Shown here piece after piece: positions 25,404 through 33,261 of a stretch of 64,000 nt of DNA. A program made the translations under genes and the position numbers. Each line of letters begins with the position of its first letter. Position 1 is the first letter of the stretch. The stretch is from positions 186,001 through 250,000 of the forward strand of contig SNWL01000009.1 in the NCBI GenBank assembly GCA_004362315.1, written 5' to 3'. Under the pieces are notes generated by a model that did no database searches, was not told the DNA's origin, and saw only the letters and a list, made by a program, of their open reading frames with translations. Origin of the DNA: Mycobacterium sp. BK086 (GTDB taxonomy: Bacteria; Actinomycetota; Actinomycetes; Mycobacteriales; Mycobacteriaceae).

Positions 25404-26230
25404 CTGCCGCCGTCGACGGGCAGAGTGACACCGGTGATGAAGCGGGCCTCGTCGGACGCGAGGAACAGGACCGCGTTGGCGATGTCCTCGGGCTCGACCC
25501 AGCCGATCGGCAGCGTGTGCATCAGCTGCCCGACGACCTTCATGTCCTCGGGGCCCGGGTTCTCCAGATCGGGGCGGAACAACCGCATCGTGCCCTCGTT
25601 CATGAACAGCGGCGTGTTCACGTTGGTCGGGTGCACGGAGTTGACGCGGATGTTCTGGGCGCCGAGTTCGACGGCGAAGGTGCGCATCAGGCCGACGACG
25701 CCGTGCTTGGCGGCGACGTAGTGACCGGTGTGCGGGTACGCCTTGAGTCCGCCGACGGAGCTGGTCAGGATGATCGAGCCGCCGTTGCCACCCGCGAGGA
25801 TATGCGGCACACCGGCTTTCACCGTCTTCCACACGCCGCCGAGGTTGATGTCGATCATGGCGGTCCAGTCGACTTCGCTGGTCTGGTCCAGCGTCTGGCC
25901 GCCGTTGCCGATGCCGGCGTTGGCGACGATGATGTCCAGCTTGCCGAACTGCTCGACACCCGCGTCGACGGCCGCCTTCAGAGCGTCGTAGTCACGGACG
26001 TCGACCTCGGCGGTGTAGATCCGCTGGTTGTGGCCCTTGACCAGGTCGGCGGTCTCGGCCAGGTCCTCGGGGGTCGACGCCGCGATCTTGTCGACCGTGT
26101 CGATGGGCTTACAGATGTCGACCGCGATGATGTCGGCACCCTCCGAAGCCAGCCGGACCGCGTGCGCGCGACCCTGTCCGCGCGCCGCGCCGGTGACGAA
26201 TGCGACCTTGCCCTCTACCCGTCCTGCCAT
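25391..26230 (-). CDS. Mycofactocin-coupled SDR family oxidoreductase
   Basis: A 279-residue SDR. The N-terminus MAGRVEGKVAFVTGAARGQG and the insertion after AVDICKPIDTV are characteristic of the mycofactocin-coupled SDRs, which bind NAD tightly and pass electrons to mycofactocin instead of exchanging cofactor. Catalytic residues are SSVGG and Tyr-Lys in HYVAAKHGV. It likely oxidises an alcohol, including alicyclic or terpene-like alcohols. It lies between a P450 and a molybdopterin enzyme in one operon: the P450 could hydroxylate, and this enzyme could make the ketone. No mycofactocin synthesis genes are in the window. Confidence 0.88.
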   Translation of the reverse strand: MAGRVEGKVAFVTGAARGQGRAHAVRLASEGADIIAVDICKPIDTVDKIAASTPEDLAETADLVKGHNQRIYTAEVDVRDYDALKAAVDAGVEQFGKLDIIVANAGIGNGGQTLDQTSEVDWTAMIDINLGGVWKTVKAGVPHILAGGNGGSIILTSSVGGLKAYPHTGHYVAAKHGVVGLMRTFAVELGAQNIRVNSVHPTNVNTPLFMNEGTMRLFRPDLENPGPEDMKVVGQLMHTLPIGWVEPEDIANAVLFLASDEARFITGVTLPVDGGSCLK

Positions 26231-26264
26231 GGTTCTTCAGTCCTCTTGTCGTAGTTGGTGGATG

Positions 26265-27446
26265 TCAGGGAACGATCGTCGGCATGGCATCCCAGCCGCG
26301 GACCGCAGTGGTTTGGGATTTGACCGCGTTCGGCCAGTCGACGTCCCACGTCGGGAACCGCTTGAGGATTTCCTCGAGCGCGATGCGCCCCTCCATCCGG
26401 GCCAGCGCGTTGCCCATGCAGAAGTGGGTGCCAGCCCCAAAGGTCATGTGCGACTTCAGCTCACGGTGAATGTCGAACACGTCGCCGTCGGGAGCGAACC
26501 GGCGGTGGTCGCGGTTGGCCGAGCCGACGAGCATCAGCATCGCCGAACCCTCCGGCACGGTTTGTCCGTAGTACTCGGTGTCGCGAGCCACGTAGCGGGC
26601 GATCTGCAACGCAGGCGGCTCCCAGCGCAGGATCTCCTCGACGGCCTGGGGGATCAGCGCGGGATTCTCGGCCAGTTCCCGGCGCTGGTCCGGATACTCG
26701 GCCAATGTCTTTCCGGCCCAACCGATCAGGCGCGTCGTGGTCTCAGACCCTGCGGTCGCGATCACGGTCAAATAGAGCAACAGTTCTTCGCGGTGCAGGC
26801 GCCGCACCGTGCCGGTCTCGTCGGCGAACTCGGCGTTGAGCAGATCGGTCATGATGTCGTCCGACGGGTGCTCGCGGCGGTAGTCGATGAACTCGGCGAA
26901 GACCTCACCGGTAGCCAGGAGATCGACTTCCTTCTTCTGCAGCGTCGCTTCGCCGTGATCGGTGATCGCGCGCTGCCGATCCTCCGGAATGCCCAGCAGC
27001 ATGCCGATCACGCGCATCGGCATCTGCTCGCCGAGATCGTTGACAAAGTCGAACCGGCCCGAGCCGATCAACGGATCGAGGCACCGGGTGGTGAACTCGC
27101 GGATCTGCGGCTCCAGCGCGGCAACTTTGCGGGGGGTGAACACCCGCGACAACAGGTTGCGGTGGATGTTGTGGATCGGCGGATCCTCGAAGATCAAAGT
27201 ACCGGTCGGAATTTCCATTCCGGATTTGATGATCTCCAGCAACGCGCCCCGGCCGGAGATGAACGTTTCGTGGTCGATGACGGCCTTGTTGACATCGTCG
27301 AACCGGCTCAGCGCGTAGAAGTCGAGCTCGGGGTTGTAGTACAGCGGAGCTTCCTCGCGCAGACGCGCAAACATCGGGTACGGATTGATGTTTTGGTCGA
27401 CGTCGTAAGGGTCGTAATGAAGGTCCGTATCGGCACTGACGGTCAC
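26265..27446 (-). CDS. Cytochrome P450
   Basis: A 393-residue soluble bacterial P450. The I-helix is TAGSETTTR (E235-T236-T237), the ExxR is E271-R274, and the heme-ligand loop is FGAGTHFCMGNALAR with C343. The start chosen is GTG 27446 because GGAGGAAA lies just upstream; the ATG 25 bases earlier leaves no site. It would hydroxylate a hydrophobic substrate with electrons from a ferredoxin; a 3Fe-4S ferredoxin is encoded divergently at 29358. It is first in the minus-strand operon P450, SDR, molybdopterin enzyme, and site 2 of the TGAGAA-type operators lies 105 bases upstream. Confidence 0.9.
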   Translation of the reverse strand: MTVSADTDLHYDPYDVDQNINPYPMFARLREEAPLYYNPELDFYALSRFDDVNKAVIDHETFISGRGALLEIIKSGMEIPTGTLIFEDPPIHNIHRNLLSRVFTPRKVAALEPQIREFTTRCLDPLIGSGRFDFVNDLGEQMPMRVIGMLLGIPEDRQRAITDHGEATLQKKEVDLLATGEVFAEFIDYRREHPSDDIMTDLLNAEFADETGTVRRLHREELLLYLTVIATAGSETTTRLIGWAGKTLAEYPDQRRELAENPALIPQAVEEILRWEPPALQIARYVARDTEYYGQTVPEGSAMLMLVGSANRDHRRFAPDGDVFDIHRELKSHMTFGAGTHFCMGNALARMEGRIALEEILKRFPTWDVDWPNAVKSQTTAVRGWDAMPTIVP

Positions 27447-27550
27447 CAGAAATTTCCTCCCATGGGCCATTGGGTGTGAGCAACCATTGCAGTTCCGTTC
27501 AAAACGTGTCAATGCCATGCCCGGATTGCGCAAGGTTTGCTGGCCAAGTG

Positions 27551-27567
27551 AGAGAACATGGTTCTCA
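27551..27567. promoter_or_regulatory. Operator of the TGAGAA-N5-TTCTCA family (site 2)
   Basis: AGAGAACATGGTTCTCA contains a perfect GAGAAC-ATG-GTTCTC palindrome and lies in the 377-base divergent gap between the P450 (start 27446) and the SDR (start 27824). It matches site 3 at 14 of 17 positions. The rest of the gap holds the separate operator at 27735 and nothing else I can identify. Confidence 0.55.
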
Positions 27568-27734
27568 TGTCGCTCGTTTAGTCGCACTAAACGGTTTCCG
27601 GAGCCGTGCGGGCGACTGTGCGGAGGCGGCTTCGAGTGTGCGTCCAGGGCGCAGTTCCCGGCGGATTCCCGCCCTGGCTGCACACTCGGCGCCCTGGCTG
27701 CGCGGCCTGTCCGGGCATCGCCGCCGGGCCACAT

Positions 27735-27754
27735 TTAAATCACGCGCTTGACTT
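27735..27754. promoter_or_regulatory. Candidate TetR operator, copy 1
   Basis: TTAAATCACGCGCTTGACTT, about 70 bases before the SDR start at 27824. It matches the copy at 28636 at 18 of 20 positions. A second shared 10-mer, GAGTTGACTG, follows at 27769. Probably recognised by the TetR protein at 28660. Confidence 0.5.
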
Positions 27755-27823
27755 CCGTCGGACCCAGCGAGTTGACTGCGTACGCGCACCGATCGGCGTG
27801 CGGACGAGAGGGATTGGGCCGTC

Positions 27824-28639
27824 ATGGGCAACGAATTGGCAGGCAAGGTCGCGGTCGTCACCGGCGGCGCATCGGGTCTCGGGGCCGGCATCGTCGAGCG
27901 ATTTCTCGCCGAGGGCGCGAGTGTCGTCTTCGGTGATATCGACGTGGAACAGGGCCAGGCGCTGGCCGACTCGCACGATAAGGCACTCTTCCTGCCGACC
28001 GACGTCGCCGCGACCGAACAGCTCTCCGCGCTGATCGACTCCGCGGTCGAGAAGTTCGGCCGCCTCGACGTGATGGTCAACAATGCCGGGATCTCACACA
28101 AGATGCACCGAAGTTTTCTCGACGACGATCTCGCCGAGTTCGAGAAGGTCATGGCCGTCAACCTGAAGGCCGTGATGGCCGGCACGCGCGACGCCGCCCG
28201 GCACATGAGGGACTCCGGCGGGGGTTCGATCATCAACCTGACCTCGATCGGCGGAATCCAGGCCGGCGGCGGGGTGATGAGCTACCGGGCCTCCAAAGCC
28301 GCGGTCATCCATTTCACGCAGTGCGCGGCGATCGAGCTGGCGAAGTACGAGGTGCGGGTGAACTGTCTTGCGCCGGGCCATATTCGGACGGCGATCGTGT
28401 CGAAGTCCGCACACGGCATGGATGCCGAGCAGGTGGCGAAGTTCGAGGCCGGCATCCGGGAGACCATGCGGCAGGACCGGCCGCTCGAGCGGGAGGGGAC
28501 CGCCGCCGACGTCGCCGAGGCCATTCTCTTCTTCGCCGGGGACCGCTCGCCCTACGTCACGGGCACGGTTCTGCCGGTTGACGGCGGCACCGCGGCGGGC
28601 AAGCCCATACCGAAGAAAAAGAAGCCGCAGGATTCTTAA
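27824..28639 (+). CDS. Short-chain dehydrogenase/reductase
   Basis: A 271-residue classical SDR. The cofactor loop is VVTGGASGLGAGIVE, Asp in FGDIDVEQG favours NAD, NNAGISH follows, and the active site is SIGGIQ with Tyr-Lys in SYRASKAAV. The C-terminus is Lys-rich (PKKKKP), like the crotonase at 34392. It is the first gene of the long plus-strand cluster and probably oxidises the alcohol made by a P450 of that cluster. Matching 20-base operator copies precede both this gene and the TetR gene. Confidence 0.88.
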   Translation: MGNELAGKVAVVTGGASGLGAGIVERFLAEGASVVFGDIDVEQGQALADSHDKALFLPTDVAATEQLSALIDSAVEKFGRLDVMVNNAGISHKMHRSFLDDDLAEFEKVMAVNLKAVMAGTRDAARHMRDSGGGSIINLTSIGGIQAGGGVMSYRASKAAVIHFTQCAAIELAKYEVRVNCLAPGHIRTAIVSKSAHGMDAEQVAKFEAGIRETMRQDRPLEREGTAADVAEAILFFAGDRSPYVTGTVLPVDGGTAAGKPIPKKKKPQDS

Positions 28640-28655
28640 ATCAATCGCTTGACTT
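28636..28655. promoter_or_regulatory. Candidate TetR operator, copy 2
   Basis: TTAAATCAATCGCTTGACTT overlaps the SDR stop codon and ends just before the TetR start. Extended by two bases it is a near-palindrome, TTAAATCAA and TTGACTTAA, 8 of 9 paired around TCGC. GAGTTGACTG recurs at 28669. The position suggests autoregulation by the TetR protein. Confidence 0.55.
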
Positions 28656-28659
28656 AATC

Positions 28660-29352
28660 ATGATGGCAGAGTTGACTGACGAGACGATGACGACCGCAAC
28701 TTCTCCTTCTCGCGGCACCCGTACGGATCGGGCGAGCCTGACTCGTGAGGCGATCCTGACCGCCGCCGAGCGGCTTTTCGCCGAACACGGCGTGTTCGCG
28801 GTGTCGAATCGGCAGGTCAGCGAGGCTGCGGGCCAGGGCAACAATGCCGCCGTCGGCTACCACTTCGGCACCAAGACCGATCTGGTCCGGGCGATCGAGC
28901 ACAAGCACGCGATCCCCGTGGAGAAGCTGCGCCAGGAGCGGGTGGCCGTGCTGGGCTCCAGCACCGAGCTGCGCGACTGGGTCGAGTGCCTGGTACTTCC
29001 GCTGACCGATCACCTGACCGCGATGGGTAGCCCGACGTGGTACGCCCGGTTCGCCGCGCAGGTGATGGCCGATCCGGCCTACCAGCAGACCGTCAGCCGC
29101 GACGCGCTCACCTTGCCGGCCCTGATCACCGTTCTCGAGGGCATCAACCGCTGCCTGCCCGATCTGCCGGCACATGTCCGCGCGGAACGCAAGATCATGG
29201 GCCGCAATCTGCTGATCCATACCTGCGCGGAATACGAACGAGCCCTCGCCGAGGGCACATCTTTACCCCTAACCAATTGGCGCACAGCCGCTTCCGGGCT
29301 TGTCGATGCGATCGTCGGGTTGTGGCTGGCCCCCGTGACACGACAGGGCTGA
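28660..29352 (+). CDS. TetR/AcrR family transcriptional regulator
   Basis: Up to 230 residues. The HTH is LFAEHGVFAVSNRQVSEAAGQ with the recognition helix through NNAAVGYHFGTKTDL. The C-terminal domain is of the usual ligand-binding type. The start may be the tandem ATG at 28660-28663 or ATG 28687: the later start would leave the repeated 10-mer GAGTTGACTG in non-coding DNA, matching its place before the SDR gene. It likely represses itself and the SDR, and perhaps the whole run to 37777. The ferredoxin gene follows 5 bases later. Confidence 0.87.
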   Translation: MMAELTDETMTTATSPSRGTRTDRASLTREAILTAAERLFAEHGVFAVSNRQVSEAAGQGNNAAVGYHFGTKTDLVRAIEHKHAIPVEKLRQERVAVLGSSTELRDWVECLVLPLTDHLTAMGSPTWYARFAAQVMADPAYQQTVSRDALTLPALITVLEGINRCLPDLPAHVRAERKIMGRNLLIHTCAEYERALAEGTSLPLTNWRTAASGLVDAIVGLWLAPVTRQG

Positions 29353-29357
29353 ACACC

Positions 29358-29552
29358 ATGAAGGTCAGCGTCGACCAGGACAAGTGCGTCTCCTCGGGCC
29401 AGTGCGTGCTCAACGCATCCGAGGTTTTCGATCAGCGCGACGAGGACGGCGTCGTCGTCCTTCTCGAGACTGAACCGCCAGCCGATCAAGAAGACAATGC
29501 GCGCCGGGCCGCCGCGGCCTGCCCCGCGCAAGCCATCCACGTCGAGGAGTGA
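29358..29552 (+). CDS. 3Fe-4S type ferredoxin
   Basis: A 64-residue ferredoxin. C10-x5-C16 (CVSSGQC) and C55-Pro (ACPAQAI) are the three cluster ligands, and the missing fourth Cys is the mark of P450-associated [3Fe-4S] ferredoxins. It should pass single electrons from a ferredoxin reductase to the P450 encoded 3 bases downstream. No reductase gene is in the window. The start is ATG 29358, five bases after the TetR stop. Confidence 0.92.
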   Translation: MKVSVDQDKCVSSGQCVLNASEVFDQRDEDGVVVLLETEPPADQEDNARRAAAACPAQAIHVEE

Positions 29553-29555
29553 CAC

Positions 29556-30794
29556 ATGTCGGACACTTTGACTTCTGACACTCAGGCAGCCCCCGCAGCC
29601 CCGGACTACCCGATGGAGCGCGCGGCTGGATGCCCGTTCGCGCCGCCATCCCAGATTCTCGCGATGAACGAGACCAAACCCCTGTCGCGGGTGCGGATCT
29701 GGGACGGCAGCACCCCGTGGCTGGTCACCGGATACGAGGCGGCCCGCACGCTGTTCGCCGACCCGCGGATCAGCGTCGACGACCGGATCGACGGCTTCCC
29801 GCACTGGAACGCGCACATGCTCGCCACCGTGAACAAACGGCCCCGTTCGGTATTCACGTCCGACGCCGAGGAGCACACGCGCTTCCGGCGGATGTTGTCC
29901 AAGCCGTTCACGTTCCGCCGGGTGGAGACGCTGCGCGAGGTGATCCAGAAGGTCACTGACGAGTGCATCGACGAGATCCTGGCCGGGCCCAAGCCCGCCG
30001 ACATGATCAAGAAGCTCGCCCTGCCGGTGCCGACGCGGGTGATCAGCGACATGCTCGGGGTGCCCTACGAGGATCACGAGTTCTTCCAGGAACATGCCAA
30101 TGCGGGTATGGCCCGCAACGCGGCCGCTGACGCCATGCAGAAGGGCGCGATGAGCCTGCACCAGTACCTGATCAACCTGGTGGAGAAGAAGCAGAAAGAG
30201 CCCGCCGAGGACGCCATTTCCGATCTCGCCGAACGCGTCACCGCCGGTGAGATCAGCGTCAAAGAGGCCGCCCAGCTGGGCACCGGCCTGCTGATCGCGG
30301 GTCACGAGACTACCGCCAACATGATCGGGCTCGGTCTGTGTGCCCTGCTGGTGAACCCCGAACAGGCTGCGTTACTGCGTGATTCCGACGACCCGAAGTT
30401 CATCGCCAACGCGGTTGAAGAGTTGATGCGCTTCCTGTCGATCATTCAGACCGGTCAGCGCCGGGTCGCCCTTGAGGACATCGAGATCGGTGGCGAGACC
30501 ATCAAGGCCAATGAGGGTGTCATCCTGGATCTAGCACCGGCGAACTGGGATCCCGCGATGTACGCCGATCCCGGCACGCTGGATCTGACCCGGGACGCCA
30601 GCCAGCAGTTGGGCTTCGGCTACGGCCGCCACCAATGCGTCGGCCAGCAACTGGCCCGTGCCGAGATGCAGATCGTGTTCCCCACGGTCCTGCGCCGGAT
30701 CCCCGATATGAAGCTGGCGATCCCGTTCGACGAGGTGCCGTTCGCGGAAGACCGCCTCGCATACGGCGTCTACGAGCTTCCCGTTACCTGGTGA
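29556..30794 (+). CDS. Cytochrome P450
   Basis: A 412-residue soluble P450 in the style of the CYP105/CYP107 group. The I-helix is AGHETT (248-253), the ExxR is E289-R292, and the heme-binding loop is FGYGRHQCVGQQLAR with C361. The N-terminal AAGCPFAPPS is also typical of this group. With the ferredoxin just upstream it forms a redox pair. It probably carries out the first hydroxylation in the cluster. There is a second, unrelated P450 at 26265, so two oxygenation steps or substrates are possible. Confidence 0.91.
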   Translation: MSDTLTSDTQAAPAAPDYPMERAAGCPFAPPSQILAMNETKPLSRVRIWDGSTPWLVTGYEAARTLFADPRISVDDRIDGFPHWNAHMLATVNKRPRSVFTSDAEEHTRFRRMLSKPFTFRRVETLREVIQKVTDECIDEILAGPKPADMIKKLALPVPTRVISDMLGVPYEDHEFFQEHANAGMARNAAADAMQKGAMSLHQYLINLVEKKQKEPAEDAISDLAERVTAGEISVKEAAQLGTGLLIAGHETTANMIGLGLCALLVNPEQAALLRDSDDPKFIANAVEELMRFLSIIQTGQRRVALEDIEIGGETIKANEGVILDLAPANWDPAMYADPGTLDLTRDASQQLGFGYGRHQCVGQQLARAEMQIVFPTVLRRIPDMKLAIPFDEVPFAEDRLAYGVYELPVTW

Positions 30795-30829
30795 AAAGCC
30801 CTCAGCCCTAATCGATTGGAGTGTCCACG

Positions 30830-31996
30830 ATGTCTACGTTGACTGCCACGCTCTACCCGCCGGAAGGTTTCGGCGCGCCCAAGAACCGCAAGGGTCACGC
30901 CACGGGTGACTTCGGATTGCCCGTCGGCACTGAAGTTTTCTCGGCCGACAACCACATCTCGGTGGCCCAGGACATCTTCTACGAGAAGTTCCCCGAGGAT
31001 CTCAAGGGCCAGGCACCGCGGATCTGGTACGAAGACGGCGCCTACATGGTCGGCATGAAGGGCAAGGCGTGGACGGGTGGTGACTTCGGCCGCGTGCTCA
31101 TGCAGTACGACGATCTGGCCGGGGCGTCGACCAACGACATGGCTGCTCGCGTCCGCGAACTCGCCGAGGACGGCATCGACAAGGAGCTCGCTTTCCCCAA
31201 CGCCGTCCTCGCGCTGTTCCACTACCCGGACAAGGCGCTGCGGGAGCGGGTTTTCCGCATCTACAACGAGGTGATGGCCGACCTTCAGGAGCAGTCCAAG
31301 GGTCACTTCTACGGTGTCGGCCTGATCAACTGGTGGGATCCCAAGGGAACCCGCCAGAACCTCGAGGAACTGAAGGCCCTGGGGCTCAAGACCTTCCTGT
31401 TGCCGCTCAACCCGGGTAAGGATGACGACGGCAATATCTACGACTACGGCTCGGCGTCGATGGATGCGGTCTGGGACGAGATCGAAGACTCCGGCGTGCC
31501 CGTCACTCACCACATCGGTGAGACGCCGCCGAAGACACCGTGCGAGAACAACAGCGTCGTCGTCGGGATGATGGTCAACGTCGACTCGTTCCGCGAACAG
31601 TTCGCCAAGTACGTCTTCTCGGGAATCCTCGACCGGCACCCGAAGCTGCGTGTTGGCTGGTTCGAGGGCGGAATTGCCTGGGTACCAACGGCATTACAGG
31701 ACGCCCAGCATCTGTTGGCGTCGTACCGGCACATGTTCAACCACGAACTGAGCCACGACCCCCGGTACTACTGGGACAACCACATGTGCGCTTCGTTCAT
31801 GGTGGACCCGCTGGGCTTGGAGCTCATCGACAAGATCGGCGTGGACAACGTGATGTGGTCGTCGGACTATCCGCACAACGAGTCGACCTTCGGCTACTCG
31901 GAGAAGTCACTAGCTACCGTGGTCGAGGCGGTGGGCCCGGAGAATGCCGTGAAGATCTGCAGCAGCAACATCAAGAATTTCCTGGGCGTCCAGTGA
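30830..31996 (+). CDS. Amidohydrolase family protein (TIM-barrel metal hydrolase)
   Basis: A 388-residue member of the amidohydrolase-2 group related to ACMSD-type decarboxylases and other non-peptidic C-N or C-C hydrolases. Metal and active-site candidates are FSADNHIS near the N-terminus, PVTHHIGE centrally, and DNVMWSSDYPHNEST near the C-terminus, where the Asp is the general base. Family members decarboxylate or hydrolyse ring and dienoic acids. The start is ATG 30830 with GGAG 9 bases upstream. It is coupled to the following M24-family gene (GTGA at 31993). A paralogue lies at 37823. Confidence 0.86.
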   Translation: MSTLTATLYPPEGFGAPKNRKGHATGDFGLPVGTEVFSADNHISVAQDIFYEKFPEDLKGQAPRIWYEDGAYMVGMKGKAWTGGDFGRVLMQYDDLAGASTNDMAARVRELAEDGIDKELAFPNAVLALFHYPDKALRERVFRIYNEVMADLQEQSKGHFYGVGLINWWDPKGTRQNLEELKALGLKTFLLPLNPGKDDDGNIYDYGSASMDAVWDEIEDSGVPVTHHIGETPPKTPCENNSVVVGMMVNVDSFREQFAKYVFSGILDRHPKLRVGWFEGGIAWVPTALQDAQHLLASYRHMFNHELSHDPRYYWDNHMCASFMVDPLGLELIDKIGVDNVMWSSDYPHNESTFGYSEKSLATVVEAVGPENAVKICSSNIKNFLGVQ

Positions 31997-33261
31997 CGAC
32001 ATCTACCCATTCCGGCGTCACCCAGATCGCCCGAACCGGGTATACGTGGCTGGACATCCCGCAGGAGCCCGATTTCGCCCGGATGCGCCGCGAAGTCGGC
32101 GTGCGACTGCACGCCGCGATGGCCGATCAGGGCGTGGACGCACTGGTGCTCCTGGGTAACAGCAATGTCATGTACGCCACCGGTATCAGCTGGCCGCTGG
32201 CCGATGCCGGGTTGTCACATGTCGAGCGGCCGGTGGCGGTGATCCTGGCCGACGACGAGCACCCGCACCTTTTCCTGCCGTTTCGTGAGGGTGCGGCGAT
32301 GGAATCCGGCTTGCCCGATGACCATCTGCACGGGCCGGTCTATCTCGAATTCGACGAGGGTGTAGCGCAATTCGCGAAGATCCTGGCCGGACTGATCCCG
32401 GCGGGTGCGACGGTGGCGACCGATGAGTTGACCGGGGCGATGCGACGGGCAGGCAGTGCGCTGTTCCCCAGCGCGCCGGTCGACGCCGCGCCGACCGTCG
32501 GTGCGGCGAAACTGGTCAAGACGCTCGACCAGATCGCCTGCATCCGGCGAGCCTGCCAGATCACCGAACTGGCCGTCGCCGAGATCCAGAAGTCGCTGGC
32601 GCCGGGTGCTCGTCAGATCGACCTTTCTGCTGAATTCGTGCGGCGCACTTTCGAACTCGGCGCGACCACGAACATGTTCGACTCGATCTGGCAGGTCATG
32701 CCCGCATCGAAGGCCGAGGGGACCTGGACCACCACCGGCGATCTAGCCCTGCCGCTGTTGACGACCGAGCGCGCGTTGGCGCAAGGCGACGTGTTGTGGA
32801 CCGACGTGTCCATCTCCTACCACGGCTACTGCTCAGACCACGGGCGCACCTGGATCGTGGGTCAGGAACCGACGCAGGCGCAGCAGCATCAGTTCGAGAA
32901 GTGGAGCCGCGTCGTCGACGGGGTGCTGTCGGTGACCAAGGCAGGCGCCACCTGTGGTGACCTGGGGCGCGCGGCGATCACCGCCGCCGGCGGGGAGAAG
33001 CCGTGGCTGCCACATTTCTACCTTGGCCATGGAATCGGAACGAGTGCGGCCGAGATGCCGATGATCGGAACGGATCTCGGCCAGGAGTGGGATGACAACT
33101 TCGTCTTTCCGTCCGGCATGCTGTTGGTTTTCGAGCCGGTGGTGTGGGAGGACGGCACCGGCGGCTATCGCGGCGAGGAGATCGTGGTGGTCACCGATGG
33201 TGGATGGATGCCACTGACCGCCTATCCATACGATCCCTATGAGGTGCCCAATGGGAATTGA
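31993..33261 (+). CDS. M24 family metallopeptidase (Xaa-Pro peptidase/creatinase fold)
   Basis: A 422-residue pita-bread enzyme. All five dinuclear-metal ligands are visible: D271 and D282 in TDVSISYHGYCSDHGRTW, H346 in YLGHGIGTS, E381 in VFEPVVWEDG, and a Glu in GEEIVVV (395 or 396). The N-terminal domain is of the creatinase/prolidase kind. It may hydrolyse an amide or an N-containing intermediate rather than a peptide, given its place in a catabolic operon. The start is GTG 31993, overlapping the amidohydrolase stop. It overlaps the following paralogue by 11 bases. Confidence 0.87.
   Translation: MTTSTHSGVTQIARTGYTWLDIPQEPDFARMRREVGVRLHAAMADQGVDALVLLGNSNVMYATGISWPLADAGLSHVERPVAVILADDEHPHLFLPFREGAAMESGLPDDHLHGPVYLEFDEGVAQFAKILAGLIPAGATVATDELTGAMRRAGSALFPSAPVDAAPTVGAAKLVKTLDQIACIRRACQITELAVAEIQKSLAPGARQIDLSAEFVRRTFELGATTNMFDSIWQVMPASKAEGTWTTTGDLALPLLTTERALAQGDVLWTDVSISYHGYCSDHGRTWIVGQEPTQAQQHQFEKWSRVVDGVLSVTKAGATCGDLGRAAITAAGGEKPWLPHFYLGHGIGTSAAEMPMIGTDLGQEWDDNFVFPSGMLLVFEPVVWEDGTGGYRGEEIVVVTDGGWMPLTAYPYDPYEVPNGN

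Noticed and set aside
27551-27567. The GAGAAC-ATG-GTTCTC palindrome as a KstR site.
   Set aside because: KstR sites have two bases between AAC and GTT; here there are three, and the sister sites at 37785 and 40540 do not keep AAC/GTT.
27447-27734. Extension of the P450 gene upstream to 27734.
   Set aside because: The extra 96 residues are Arg/Pro/His-rich, with no P450 character, and GTG 27446 has an excellent ribosome-binding site.
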